Assembly (NCBI RefSeq): GCF_900536025.1
Contig: NZ_UNOZ01000013.1
Span: 1-64,000 of the forward strand
Source: Pseudomonas reidholzensis
GTDB lineage: Bacteria > Pseudomonadota > Gammaproteobacteria > Pseudomonadales > Pseudomonadaceae
Direction: 5' to 3'
Length of the DNA stretch: 64,000 bases
In this document: piece by piece, positions 25,307 through 34,800 of the stretch
Layout: each line of letters starts with the position of its first letter
Numbering within the stretch: the stretch's first letter is position 1
Program-made: the position numbers and the translations under genes
The notes under the pieces: generated by a model
Seen by the model: only the letters and a program-made list of their open reading frames with translations
Databases searched by the model: none
Told to the model about the DNA's origin: nothing

Positions 25307-27013
25307 ATGCAGGATGCCAGCAACTCTTCATCACCCGCACAGCCCACGCCGTTGCTCGGTATCGACCTGGGCACCACCAACAGCCTGATTGCCGTGTGGC
25401 AGGAGGGCAAGGCGCAGTTGATCGCCAACGCCCTGGGCGAGGTGCTGACGCCGTCGGTGGTCAGTGTCGACGAGGATGGCAGCATCTTGGTCGGCAAGGC
25501 CGCCCGCGCGCGCCTGACCACCCACCCGCTACGCACCGCCGCCGCATTCAAGCGGTTCATGGGCAGCGACAAGCGCTTCGAGCTCGGCGAACACCGCTTC
25601 AGCCCTGAAGAACTCTCGGCGCTGGTGCTCGGTGCGCTCAAGCAGGACGCCGAAGCCTACCTCGGCTACCCGGTCAGCGAGGCGGTGATCTCGGTGCCGG
25701 CGTACTTCAGCGACGAGCAGCGCAAACGCACGGTGTTCGCCGCCGAGCTGGCGGGGCTGAAGGTGCAGCGGCTGATCAACGAACCGACCGCGGCGGCGAT
25801 GGCCTATGGGCTGCACGAGCAGAAGTTCGAGCGCACGCTGGTGTTCGACCTCGGCGGCGGCACCTTTGACGTCACCGTGCTCGAGTACGCCCTGCCGCTG
25901 ATCGAGGTGCATGCCTCGACGGGCGACAACTACCTGGGCGGCGAAGACTTCACCGACGCCCTGTTGCTGGCGTGCCTGCGTGACTGGCAACTGACCCTCG
26001 ACAGCCTCGAAGCCCAAGCCCTGGCGAGCCTGCATGACGCCATCGAGCAGTTCAAGCACGACCTCGGCGACGGCAAGTGGACGCTGACCTGGAACGGTGA
26101 CGGCCAGGCCCGTGAGTGGGTGCTCGACGAGCTCAAGCTGCAAGGCATCTGGGCGCCGTTGCTGGCGCGGGTGCGCGCGCCGATCGAACAGGCCCTGCGC
26201 GATGCGCGGCTGAGCCCCAAGGAGCTCGACAGCCTGGTGCTGGTCGGCGGGGCCACGCGCATGCCGCAGATCCAGCAACTGGTGGCCAAGCTGTTCGGCC
26301 GGCTGCCGTACCGGCACCTCGACCCGGACACCATCGTTGCCCTCGGCGCGGCCAGCCAGGCGGCCTGCAAGGCGCGGGACGCGGCCATCGACGAGCTGAT
26401 CCTGACCGATGTCTGCCCGTACACCCTGGGCATCGCCGCCCAGCGCGGCGAGGAGAACAGCGGGGCGTTTTCGCCGATCATCGAGCGCAACACGGTGATC
26501 CCGACCTCGCGGGTCGAGCGCTTCTACAGCACCCACGCCGAGCAGAAGATGGTGCGCATCGCCGTGTACCAGGGCGAGCGACCTTGGGTGCGTGACAACA
26601 TTCTGGTCGACAGCTTTGAGATCGAGCTGCAGCCGACCGGGCAGATCCAGTCGCTCGATGTGCGCTTCAGCTACGACATCAATGGCTTGCTGGAGGTCGA
26701 CGTGACCTTCATCGAAACCGGCCACAAGCACAGCCACAGCATCGACCGCAGCCCTACCGGGCTCGACGAGCAGGCGCGCCTGGCCAGTCATGAGCGCTTG
26801 TCTCGGTTGAAGATTCATCCGCGCGATGCGCTGCCTAACCGAACTTTGCTGGCGCGGCTGGAGAGGGCCTGGATGCAGAGCCTGGGGGAGGAGCGGGAGT
26901 TGATCGGCAGCTGGCTGGATGCGTTCAACAGCGTGCTCGCGGCGCAGCAGGCGGGGGATATCAGTCGCCAGCGCCAGCAGTTGAGCCAGGCGCTGGATGA
27001 GTTGCGTTACTGA
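25307..27013 (+). CDS. hscC: Hsp70-family chaperone HscC
   Basis: 568 residues, shorter than DnaK and like E. coli HscC. The ATPase domain has GIDLGTTNSLIAVW, INEPTAAAMAYGL, LVFDLGGGTFDVTVLE and VGGATRMPQIQQL. The substrate-binding part (GEENSGAFSPIIERNTVIPT onward) is followed by a reduced lid. HscC is a specialised Hsp70 that works with its own J-type partners. I use the ATG at 25307; an upstream in-frame start at 25244 lies in a less plausible context. A J-like gene and a DUF1266 gene follow on the opposite strand, as in the E. coli hscC region. Confidence 0.9.
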   Translation: MQDASNSSSPAQPTPLLGIDLGTTNSLIAVWQEGKAQLIANALGEVLTPSVVSVDEDGSILVGKAARARLTTHPLRTAAAFKRFMGSDKRFELGEHRFSPEELSALVLGALKQDAEAYLGYPVSEAVISVPAYFSDEQRKRTVFAAELAGLKVQRLINEPTAAAMAYGLHEQKFERTLVFDLGGGTFDVTVLEYALPLIEVHASTGDNYLGGEDFTDALLLACLRDWQLTLDSLEAQALASLHDAIEQFKHDLGDGKWTLTWNGDGQAREWVLDELKLQGIWAPLLARVRAPIEQALRDARLSPKELDSLVLVGGATRMPQIQQLVAKLFGRLPYRHLDPDTIVALGAASQAACKARDAAIDELILTDVCPYTLGIAAQRGEENSGAFSPIIERNTVIPTSRVERFYSTHAEQKMVRIAVYQGERPWVRDNILVDSFEIELQPTGQIQSLDVRFSYDINGLLEVDVTFIETGHKHSHSIDRSPTGLDEQARLASHERLSRLKIHPRDALPNRTLLARLERAWMQSLGEERELIGSWLDAFNSVLAAQQAGDISRQRQQLSQALDELRY

Positions 27014-27048
27014 ACCTTAGTAGCTGAACGGGCTATGTCGTGTCAGTG

Positions 27049-27149
27049 CCGGACTCTTCGCGGGTGAAGCCCGCTCCCACAGGTACAGCGCCGCTTCCGA
27101 AATTAGCGGGGATCCTGTGGGAGCGGGCTTCACCCGCGAAGAGGCCAGG
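27049..27149. repeat. REP pair (inverted)
   Basis: CTCTTCGCGGGTGAAGCCCG and its inverse, extended by outer GTCAGTGCC and GGACTGAC arms, between converging hscC and the J-like gene. Confidence 0.85.
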
Positions 27150-27163
27150 ACTGACAGCGCAAA

Positions 27164-29806
27164 TCAGCTGTTCATCCGCCGCAAGGTAGCCTGTAACCCA
27201 CCCTCCAGTTGATCACCCTTGCCCGGCGCGGGGCCATACCGGTTGGGCAGCTTGTCCCCCGGCAAACCCAACAGCAGCAGTGGCAGCACCGGGATTACCC
27301 GGCTGACCACCAGCACCATCAGCAACGTCGGCACGCCCTGGCCCATGTCGCGCAGGCGCCTGAGCGAGCCGCTGACCAATAGCAGCCCCATCACCACGAT
27401 GATCCCCGGCACCGCCAGCAGCAAGCTACCGCACGCAGCCACCGCGGCCAGGTGCAAGGCGAAGCCGGTCCGGTTGAGCCGGGTCTTGAGCTTCCACACC
27501 GCCCAGAACGGCGCCGGTGCCTGCTTCAGGTCATTGCCCAGCATGCGCTCGGTCCACGACAGCAACGCCATGATCGCGCAGCGCAGGCCGGGGTCGAGTT
27601 CGACATCGTCCTTGGCTTTTTGCAGCGCACGCAGCACCCGGGTCTTGGGCGGCGCGCAGTGGTTGAGCAGGCTGTCGAGGGCATCCAGCGCATCGTTGAA
27701 CGGCCGGCTGGCGATGCCCTGCTTTTGCAACAGCTGGGCACTCGGGTGCTTGGCCTTGCCTTCGACCAGGCCGCGGCGCAGCGGCTCGTACCAGTAATCG
27801 TCGATGTACAGCGCTTCGATGCGGTCACGCAGGCGCGTGCGCTGGGCCTCGTCGAGGCTGCGGTCGTGGTAGAGCACCGCACAGAACAGCAGCTTGCCCA
27901 GCGGGTAGTCGTCGAGCACGGCCGGCTCGCTGTCCAGGCAGGCCAGCAGCTGTGCGGCCGTGGGCAGGCGGCTGCTGTCGATCGCGGTGCGCAGGGTCAA
28001 CAGGCGGCTGGCCAGCACCGCCTGCAGTGGGTCGCCGTTGTCCAGGCTGCCGAGCAGGCCGCTGCTGCCGTCGGCACCTTGCAGCACCTGGCGCAGCAGG
28101 CCATGCAGCGGCGCGTAGGGGTGCTCGGCGGGGTAGTCGATCTGCCCCGCCAGCTGCGGGTCGATCATCGCCAGCCAACGCGCCGGCTGGTCGAACAGCG
28201 CCAGCATGAACAGCTGCTGCCGGTGCCAGGCCCACAGCGCGTCACCCTCGGTGGGCGCAGGCCGCTGCGCGCCGTGCTCGGCCAGCGCCTCCTGCACGAG
28301 CAGGGCGAACGGCCGGGTAAACATGCGACGTATGTCGAAATGGCAGTTGAGCTCATGCAGGGCGTGGGTCGGATATACCCGCATGCGCCGCAACCATTCG
28401 CGGCAGACCGGGCGGTTGTGCTCCTCGGCCAGGGCTTCGGGCAGTTCTGCGGCCGGGTCGTCGGCGGCGCAGAACTGCACCAGCGACTGCACCACCGGCG
28501 ACTGTTCCAGCCAGTGCAACTGTTGCGCGGCCTGGCGCTGGAAGCCTTCGACGATCAGCGCATCGAGGGCGTCTTCGCCGGGCTGTTCGGCCAGCACCAG
28601 GCGCAGCAGTTCGGCCTCGCCGCGTTGCAGGGCCCAGGCCAGCCAGTACAGGCGCTGCAGGTCGCGCTCTGGCTGGTCCTGCAGCAGCCAGGCCAGCAGC
28701 GGCAGTTCGTCGTCGCCGTCCAGGCGCCAGTCGATGAAGGTCGCGGCAATGCCACCGGGCTCCTGGCGCGCGGCCTCCAGCCAGCGCGTCAGGGTTTGCG
28801 GGCTCTGCGCCGGGCTGCCCCAGGCCTGGGCCGGGTCGAGCAGGTTGTCCGGCCAGGCGCTGGGGCTGGTCTGCAGGTCCAGTGCCTGGATCAGCAGCGG
28901 CAGCCGCTGCGGTTGATGGCGGGCGCAGAGGTTGATCAGCCAGCGTTCGGCCTGCGGGTGACGGTGTTCGCGCCACAGCCGCAGCCAGCAGTCCAGCGCC
29001 TGTTGCTCGGCGCCCAGGGCATCGGCCTGGCGGGCCAGGAGGAACAGCAGGTCCGGGTCATCCGGCGCCCGCTCGACCTGCTCCAGCAGGCGTGCATACA
29101 AACTGTGGCTGCCGATCCCGGCCTGGCTGAACTGCACCAGCAGGCGCTGGATCAGCGCGTCGTCGTCAGGGAAGGCCAGGCAGGTGTGCTGGTCGAGAAA
29201 CTGCTCGTACTCGAACAGCGGGCGCTGACGGAAGCAGTATTCCAGGCTGCGGAAGTACCACAGCGACTCGAGCTGGGCCGACGGCGGCCAGTCGTTCATC
29301 AGCCGGGTGTCGAACGGGTCCGGCTCCTCGATGCGCTGCAGGAACGCCTCCGCTTCCTGCGGATTCTCCAGCCGGAGCAGCTGCTCGGCCCAGCCCAGGC
29401 GCGTGGCCAGCAGGCCGGCACACACGTGGGAGATCGGCCCGCAACTGCGCAGCTCGTGCAGCAGGCGCCAGTTGAGCGCGTCCAGTTCGTCCAGCGGCAG
29501 CTCGTCGAGCTCGGCGATATAAGCCTGCCAGGCGAGCGGGTCGAAGCGCAGGGTGGGCTCTTCGAGCAGGCGGTAGAACCCGCGCAGCGCCGGCGACTGG
29601 CTGTCGGCTTCGGCCTGCGCTTCGGGCTCAGCGCTGGGCGCCTCTTCACGGGCCAGGCGCAGGGCTTCTTCGTAGGCCTGGCGCAGGGCCTGGAAGCCTT
29701 GCGGGTCGGTTTCCGGATGGTGCGCGGGGAGCAGGCCGCGGTAGGCCTGGCGAATGGTGTCGAGGTCCTGGGTGGGTTCCAGGCCCAGGCGGATCCAGCA
29801 ACTCAT
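27164..29806 (-). CDS. J-domain-like HscC partner with C-terminal membrane helices
   Basis: 880 residues. The N-terminus (SCWIRLGLEPTQDLDTIRQA, then YRGLLPAHHPETDPQGFQAL) aligns with a J domain, but the essential HPD tripeptide reads HPE. The long middle is alpha-helical, rich in Leu, Gln and Asp, without recognised domains. Near residues 775-850 there are about three hydrophobic helices (FALHLAAVAACGSLLLAVPG and GQGVPTLLMVLVVSRVIPVL), so it is probably anchored in the inner membrane. It is expected to deliver clients to HscC or stimulate it; the HPE change makes that uncertain. The start overlaps the DUF1266 stop by 4 bp. Confidence 0.82.
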   Translation of the reverse strand: MSCWIRLGLEPTQDLDTIRQAYRGLLPAHHPETDPQGFQALRQAYEEALRLAREEAPSAEPEAQAEADSQSPALRGFYRLLEEPTLRFDPLAWQAYIAELDELPLDELDALNWRLLHELRSCGPISHVCAGLLATRLGWAEQLLRLENPQEAEAFLQRIEEPDPFDTRLMNDWPPSAQLESLWYFRSLEYCFRQRPLFEYEQFLDQHTCLAFPDDDALIQRLLVQFSQAGIGSHSLYARLLEQVERAPDDPDLLFLLARQADALGAEQQALDCWLRLWREHRHPQAERWLINLCARHQPQRLPLLIQALDLQTSPSAWPDNLLDPAQAWGSPAQSPQTLTRWLEAARQEPGGIAATFIDWRLDGDDELPLLAWLLQDQPERDLQRLYWLAWALQRGEAELLRLVLAEQPGEDALDALIVEGFQRQAAQQLHWLEQSPVVQSLVQFCAADDPAAELPEALAEEHNRPVCREWLRRMRVYPTHALHELNCHFDIRRMFTRPFALLVQEALAEHGAQRPAPTEGDALWAWHRQQLFMLALFDQPARWLAMIDPQLAGQIDYPAEHPYAPLHGLLRQVLQGADGSSGLLGSLDNGDPLQAVLASRLLTLRTAIDSSRLPTAAQLLACLDSEPAVLDDYPLGKLLFCAVLYHDRSLDEAQRTRLRDRIEALYIDDYWYEPLRRGLVEGKAKHPSAQLLQKQGIASRPFNDALDALDSLLNHCAPPKTRVLRALQKAKDDVELDPGLRCAIMALLSWTERMLGNDLKQAPAPFWAVWKLKTRLNRTGFALHLAAVAACGSLLLAVPGIIVVMGLLLVSGSLRRLRDMGQGVPTLLMVLVVSRVIPVLPLLLLGLPGDKLPNRYGPAPGKGDQLEGGLQATLRRMNS

Positions 29807-30495
29807 GACCAGCAGTCCTCTTCCAGCGATTCGGGGCGTTGCGCTTCGGGCAGCTCCATGTCCCAGGGCAGGCTGGCCAGCAGCTCGCTGGCGCCGAGCC
29901 GCAGGTTGAGCTGGATGCAGCGGTTCCAGTGTTCGTTGCCCTGGCGTTCGAGCTCGGCGGCGAGCGCCTCGTCGCTGTTGCCCGAGGCGTTCCACAGCGC
30001 CTTGCCGAACACGTAGCCGGCCAGGTAGGTGTCCCAGCGGTTGTAGTAGTGGCGTGCGCGCAGGGCCAGGCGGTAGTGCAGGTAGAGGCTCTCGTCGACG
30101 GTGATGTAGGCCTTTTTCAGGCCGGCGCGGAGCAGAAAGCTCATCCGCCCCAGGTCCCAGGCGCGGGTGCCGCCGGGGCCGCAGTCGGCGAAGGTCCGCG
30201 CGGCGTACTCGTGCTTGATCCGTTCGCGCGCGGGCAGGCGGGCGAGCAGGGCCTGCCATTCGCTGGGCAGGCAACGCTGGAACTGCCAGTAGGCTTCGGA
30301 GAGTTCGGTGGCGTGGCCGTTATCGGCCATGCCGAGCATGTCCAGCAACTGGGCGCGGTTGCTGATGCCCCACCAGCGCTCGAGGTCGCTCTGGTCATCG
30401 CCTTCGAAGTACTCCGCGGCGGTGTAGCTGGCGCCATTGAGGGCGGCCATCGGTGCAGACAGGGCATGCAGCCAGTGCTGCGCGGTTTCTTCCAT
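29803..30495 (-). CDS. DUF1266 domain protein (YbeU/YbeR-like)
   Basis: 230 residues, soluble. LERWWGISNRAQLLDMLGMA and the later AWDLGRMSFLLRAGLKKAYI and YYNRWDTYLAGYVFGKALW are the DUF1266 core. E. coli YbeR and YbeU, of this family, sit beside hscC and its J-protein genes, and the same grouping is seen here. It is the first gene of a two-gene unit with the J-like protein (ATGA overlap). The function is unknown; a role in the HscC pathway is inferred from context only. Confidence 0.85.
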   Translation of the reverse strand: MEETAQHWLHALSAPMAALNGASYTAAEYFEGDDQSDLERWWGISNRAQLLDMLGMADNGHATELSEAYWQFQRCLPSEWQALLARLPARERIKHEYAARTFADCGPGGTRAWDLGRMSFLLRAGLKKAYITVDESLYLHYRLALRARHYYNRWDTYLAGYVFGKALWNASGNSDEALAAELERQGNEHWNRCIQLNLRLGASELLASLPWDMELPEAQRPESLEEDCWS

Positions 30496-30595
30496 GAGAC
30501 GGGCTCCTGAGCCGGCCCAGATCAGAAGAGGTGGCCGGCCTTGATTGGGGGCAGATTGTAGTGAGCGGGCAGGGCAGGGGCAAATGTGCTGGCTG

Positions 30596-30690
30596 CTTCG
30601 CGGGTGAACCCGCTCCCACAGGGTTTTGCGTCGATCGCCCTGTCGATAATCGACGCGGACCCTGTGGGAGCGGGTTTACCCGCGAAGGGG
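30596..30690. repeat. REP pair (inverted)
   Basis: CTTCGCGGGTGAACCCGCTC and GAGCGGGTTTACCCGCGAAG in inverted orientation between the DUF1266 gene start and the map gene end. Confidence 0.85.
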
Positions 30691-30705
30691 TCTAGCACGA
30701 TCTGA

Positions 30706-31482
30706 CTACAGTGCACGCTCTTCGTTGCGCAAGGTCAGCACTTCGACGCCATCGGCCGTCACCGCCACGGTGTGCTCCCACTGCGCCGACAACCCGCCAT
30801 CACGGGTGATCACCGTCCAGCCATCCTTCAGCGTGCGCGTGCCACGCCCGCCCTGGTTGAGCATCGGCTCGATGGTGAACACCATGCCCGGCTTGAGTTT
30901 CAGGCCCATGCCGCGCTCGCCGAAGTGCAGCACTTCCGGCCCTTCGTGCATCTGCTGGCCGATGCCGTGCCCGCAATACTCGCGCACCACGCTGTAGCCG
31001 GCCGCCTCGGCGTGGCGCTGGATGGCATGGCCGATATCGCCGAGGGTCGCGCCCGGGCGCACCTGGGCGATGCCCTTCCACAGCGCTTCGTAGGTGGTGT
31101 CGACCAGGCGCCGGGCGTCTTCACTGATCGCGCCGATGCGGTACATCTTCGACGAGTCGGCGATGTAGCCGCCCTGTTCCAGGGTGATGTCGACGTTGAT
31201 GATCGAGCCTTCGGCGAGCACCTCGTCGGCCTTGGGGATGCCATGGCAGACCACCTGGTCGACCGAGGTATTCAGCGAGTAGGGGAAACCGTACTGGCCT
31301 TTGCTGGCCGGCCGCGCGCGCAGGGTCTGGACGATGAACGCCTCGGCGTGGTCGTTGATCTGCATCGTCGTCACGCCGGGGCGGATGAAGCCGTCGAGCT
31401 CGGCGAACACCTGCGCCAGCAACTGGCCGGCGCGGCGCATCAGGTCGAGTTGCGCGGGCGTCTTGAGGATCACTTCGGACAT
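30706..31482 (-). CDS. map: Type I methionine aminopeptidase
   Basis: 258 residues. All five metal ligands are visible: the Asp pair in IINVDITLEQ and YIADSSKMY, His in YCGHGIGQQMHEGPE, Glu in MVFTIEPMLNQG, and Glu in SAQWEHTVAVTADG. It removes the N-terminal methionine from nascent proteins. I start at the ATG at 31482 (MSEVILKTPAQLDLMRRAGQ); the longer frame to 31689 runs into non-coding DNA. This is likely a second map gene, since the usual one is beside rpsB, which is not in this window. Confidence 0.93.
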   Translation of the reverse strand: MSEVILKTPAQLDLMRRAGQLLAQVFAELDGFIRPGVTTMQINDHAEAFIVQTLRARPASKGQYGFPYSLNTSVDQVVCHGIPKADEVLAEGSIINVDITLEQGGYIADSSKMYRIGAISEDARRLVDTTYEALWKGIAQVRPGATLGDIGHAIQRHAEAAGYSVVREYCGHGIGQQMHEGPEVLHFGERGMGLKLKPGMVFTIEPMLNQGGRGTRTLKDGWTVITRDGGLSAQWEHTVAVTADGVEVLTLRNEERAL

Positions 31483-31657
31483 TGGGGCTGTGGAAATCTC
31501 GTCTGGAGGGGCGCTTACAGCATATCCCCAGGCTGGCGAGCGGTGCCACCGGTTGGTGCGTGGATCACCAGCATGGTGCGTTGTCAGCGCTGGCGAACCG
31601 CGGGCCAAGCCCGCTGCTACGCATGCCCCGCCTGGCCTGGGAGGTTTTCGGCCGGGC

Positions 31658-31673
31658 TGGCCCGGGTTTTGCT
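31658..31673 (+). promoter_or_regulatory. Sigma-54 promoter of the fused nitrate reductase
   Basis: TGGCCCGGGTTTTGCT: -24 GG (31659-31660) and -12 GC (31671-31672) are 10 bp apart, as required. Transcription should start near 31684. Nitrogen control through NtrC is inferred. Confidence 0.8.
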
Positions 31674-31689
31674 CATTACCCACCATCAA

Positions 31690-31728
31690 GGGTCGTCAAT
31701 GCCGATGGCCCACCCTTCACGACAAAGG
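31690..31728 (+). promoter_or_regulatory. ANTAR-type antiterminator leader (NasT target)
   Basis: GGGTCGTC and GATGGCCC (with two G-U pairs) close the hexaloop AATGCC, with A at position 1 and G at position 4 as in ANTAR RNA targets. A second hairpin, CCTT/AAGG with a 7-nt loop (31714-31728), overlaps the 5' arm of the terminator, so the two structures are mutually exclusive. The second loop does not match the A1/G4 rule exactly. Confidence 0.65.
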
Positions 31729-31781
31729 CGCCGTGTTGCCCCGCTTGCTTGCGCAAGCCGAGGGCAGCCGGCGCCTTTTTT
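31727..31781 (+). terminator. Leader terminator before the fused nitrate reductase
   Basis: GGCGCCG (31727-31733) pairs with CGGCGCC (31769-31775), with inner TGCCC/GGGCA and GCTTGC/GCAAGC stems, then six T. It ends 20 bp before the ATG, so it must be read through for expression. Confidence 0.8.
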
Positions 31782-31801
31782 CGTTTGAGCAGGAGAAGCC
31801 G

Positions 31802-34800
31802 ATGGCCAGCAGCGAAGTGCGCAGCGTGTGCCCCTATTGCGGGGTAGGGTGCGGCATCGTCATGTCGGTGCAAGGCGGCCAGGTGCAGAAGATCACCGGC
31901 GACAAGCAGCACCCGGCCAACTTCGGCCGGCTCTGCACCAAAGGCCTCACCGCGCACCTGCCGCTGACCGCCGCCGGGCGCATGGGCAATGCCTACGTGC
32001 GCCAGCAGCGTGCCCAGGAGCCGGTGCGCAGCAGCCTGGACAGCGCCATCGAGCAGGCTGCCACGCGCCTGCGCGCGATCATCGACAGCCATGGCCCGGA
32101 TGCGGTGGCGCTGTACGTGTCCGGGCAGATGTCGCTGGAGGCGCAGTACCTCGCCAACAAACTGGCCAAGGGCTTTATCCGCACCCGTCACATCGAGTCC
32201 AATTCGCGCTTGTGCATGGCCAGCGCTGGCAGCGGCTACAAGCTGTCGCTGGGCGCCGATGGTCCGCCCGGCAGCTACCAGGATTTCGAGCACGCCGAGG
32301 TGTTCCTGGTGATCGGCGCGAACATGGCCGACTGCCACCCGATCCTCTTCCTGCGTTTGCTCGACCGGCTCAAGGCCGGGGCCAAGCTGATCGTCGTCGA
32401 CCCGCGGCGCAGCGCCACCGCCGACAAGGCCGACCTGTTCCTGCAGGTGCGCCCGGGCAGCGACCTGGCCCTGCTCAATGGCCTGCTGTATTTGCTGCAC
32501 CTCAACGGCCAGACCGACGCCGACTTCATCGCCCGGCATACCGAGGGCTGGAGCGACCTGCCGACGTTTCTCGAAGACTACCGACCCGAGCGGGTCGCGA
32601 CCCTCACGGGCCTGGCCGAGGCCGATATCCGCCAGGCCGCCGAGCTGATCGGCACGGCGCGCAACTGGATGAGCTGTTGGACCATGGGCCTCAACCAGAG
32701 CATCCACGGCACCTGGCACAGCAACGCGCTGTGCAACCTGCACCTGGCCACCGGCGCCCTGTGCCGCCCGGGCAGCGGGCCGTTTTCGCTGACCGGCCAG
32801 CCCAACGCCATGGGCGGCCGCGAGATGGGCTACATGGGCCCCGGCCTGCCCGGCCAGCGCTCGGCCCTGGTCGAGGCCGACCGGGCGCTCGTCGAGCAGC
32901 AGTGGCAGTTGCCGCCGGGCAGCCTGCGCAGCGAGGGCGGCGAAGGCACTGTGGCGCTGTTCGAGCAACTGCGCAGCGGTGAGGTCAAGGCCTGCTGGAT
33001 CATCTGCAGCAACCCGGTGGCCAGCGTCGCCAACCGCCAGCAGGTGATCGACGGCCTGCGCCAGGCGCAACTGGTGATCAGCCAGGACGCTTTTCTCGAC
33101 AGCGAAACCAACCGCTACGCCGATATCCTCCTGCCCGCCGCGCTGTGGGCCGAAGGCGAGGGCGTGATGATCAACAGCGAGCGCAACCTGACCCTGATGC
33201 CACGTGCCGTCGAGGCGCCCGGCGAGAGCCAGGAAGACTGGCGCCTGATCGCCCGCATCGCCTGCGCCATGGGCTATGGCGAAGCCTTCGATTACGCCGA
33301 TGCCGAAGCGGTGTACGACGAGATCCGGCGCTTCTACAATCCGGCGACCGGCTACGACCTGCGCGGTATCGGCTATGCCGAGCTGCGCCAGACGCCGCGC
33401 CAGTGGCCCTGCGCGCCAGGGCGCGAAGACCCGCGCAGCCCACTGCGCTACCTCAATGACGGCAGCAGCCAGACGCTGCTGCTGGACGCCCAGGGCAACC
33501 CCCCGGCCCTGGCGTTTCCGACCCCCAGCGGCAAGGCGCGCTTTTATGCCCGGCCCTGGTTGCCGGCGCCGGAGTTGCCCGACGACGACTTCCCCTTCGT
33601 GCTCAACACCGGCCGCGTCCAGCACCAGTGGCACACCCTGACCAAGACCGGCAAGGTGCCGAGCCTGAACAAGCTCGAACCCGGCCCCTTCGTCGAGATC
33701 AACCCCGAAGACGCCCGCCGCCTGGGGATCGCCGACAAGGACCAGGTGGCGATCCGCTCACGCCGCGGTCAGGCGGTGCTGCCGGCGCGGGTCAGCGATC
33801 GGGTGCTGGTCGGCGGCTGCTTCGCACCGTTTCACTGGAACGACCTGTACGGCGAGCAACTGGCAATCAATGCCGTGACCTGCGATGCGGTCGACCCGAT
33901 CTCGCTGCAACCGGCCTTCAAGCATTGCGCCGTAGCCCTCGAACGGATTGCGGGCGAGCGGATCGAGGCCCTTGACCTGACCACTGTCATTCCCTCGGAG
34001 CCTGCCAGCATGCCGATCGCCGCCCTTTCTCGACTGCTTGGCCTGGAGCAGGTGCCCGCACCGGCGCTGGCCGAAGACGAGCGTCATTACCTGCAAGGCT
34101 TTGTGCTCGGCCTGGCCCAGGCGCGGGCCGAAGGGGTGCCGAGCCTGCCGGCCAATGCACCGCTGTCGACCGCGCGGCGGTTGTTTGTCGATGGCCTGCT
34201 GGCCGGCCTGTTCGCCCAGCCAGCGCTGGCGCCGAGCGCCGTGCCCGAGGCGCCGCGTCATCGTGTGCTGTGGGCCTCGCAGACCGGCAACGGCGAGGCC
34301 TTGGCCGAACGTTGCGCACAGCGCCTGCGCGAGGCTGGCCTGGCGGTCGAGCTCAGTTGCATGGAGGCGGTCAGCCCCAGCCAGCTGCAGGGCGCCGCCA
34401 GCGTCGTGCTGATCGCCAGTACCTTCGGCGACGGCGAGGCACCCGACAGCGGCAGCGCCTTCTGGCAGGCGCTGCACGGCGAGCAGGCGGGTCAGTGCGC
34501 CGAGTTGCCCTATGCAGTGCTGGCCCTGGGCGACTCCAGCTACGGCGAGTTCTGCGGATTCGGCCGCAAGCTCGATGCGCGGCTGGCTGAACTGGGTGGC
34601 CGGCGGTTGCTGGCGCGGGTCGACTGCGAGCCGGATTTCGACGCAGCGTTCAGCGCCTGGCTCGACGCGTTGTTGCCGGAGCTGGGCACCACTGCGAGCC
34701 CGGTAACAGTTGCCGAGCCTGCGCCGTTGGCGACCTACAGCAAGGCCCAGCCGTGGCAGGCGGCGCTCCTTGAGAACACCCTGTTGAATGGCCCCGGCGC

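Larger units (their letters stand above)
31483..31801. other. Regulatory region between map and the fused nitrate reductase
   Basis: No coding frame. It contains a sigma-54 promoter (31658-31673), a leader hairpin with an A1/G4 hexaloop (31690-31711), a second short hairpin (31714-31728) and an intrinsic terminator (31727-31781) before the ribosome site AGGAG (31791-31795). Upstream, 31483-31650 would hold NtrC sites, but I could not identify a convincing pair. Confidence 0.7.

Noticed and set aside
27452..30016. 854-codon plus-strand frame opposite the J-like gene
   Set aside because: Antisense shadow; Gln/Arg/Leu-rich with no family features.
31301..31801. N-terminal extension of the fused nitrate reductase
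   Set aside because: The open frame extends upstream, but the terminator, promoter and the AGGAG at 31791 fix the start at 31802.
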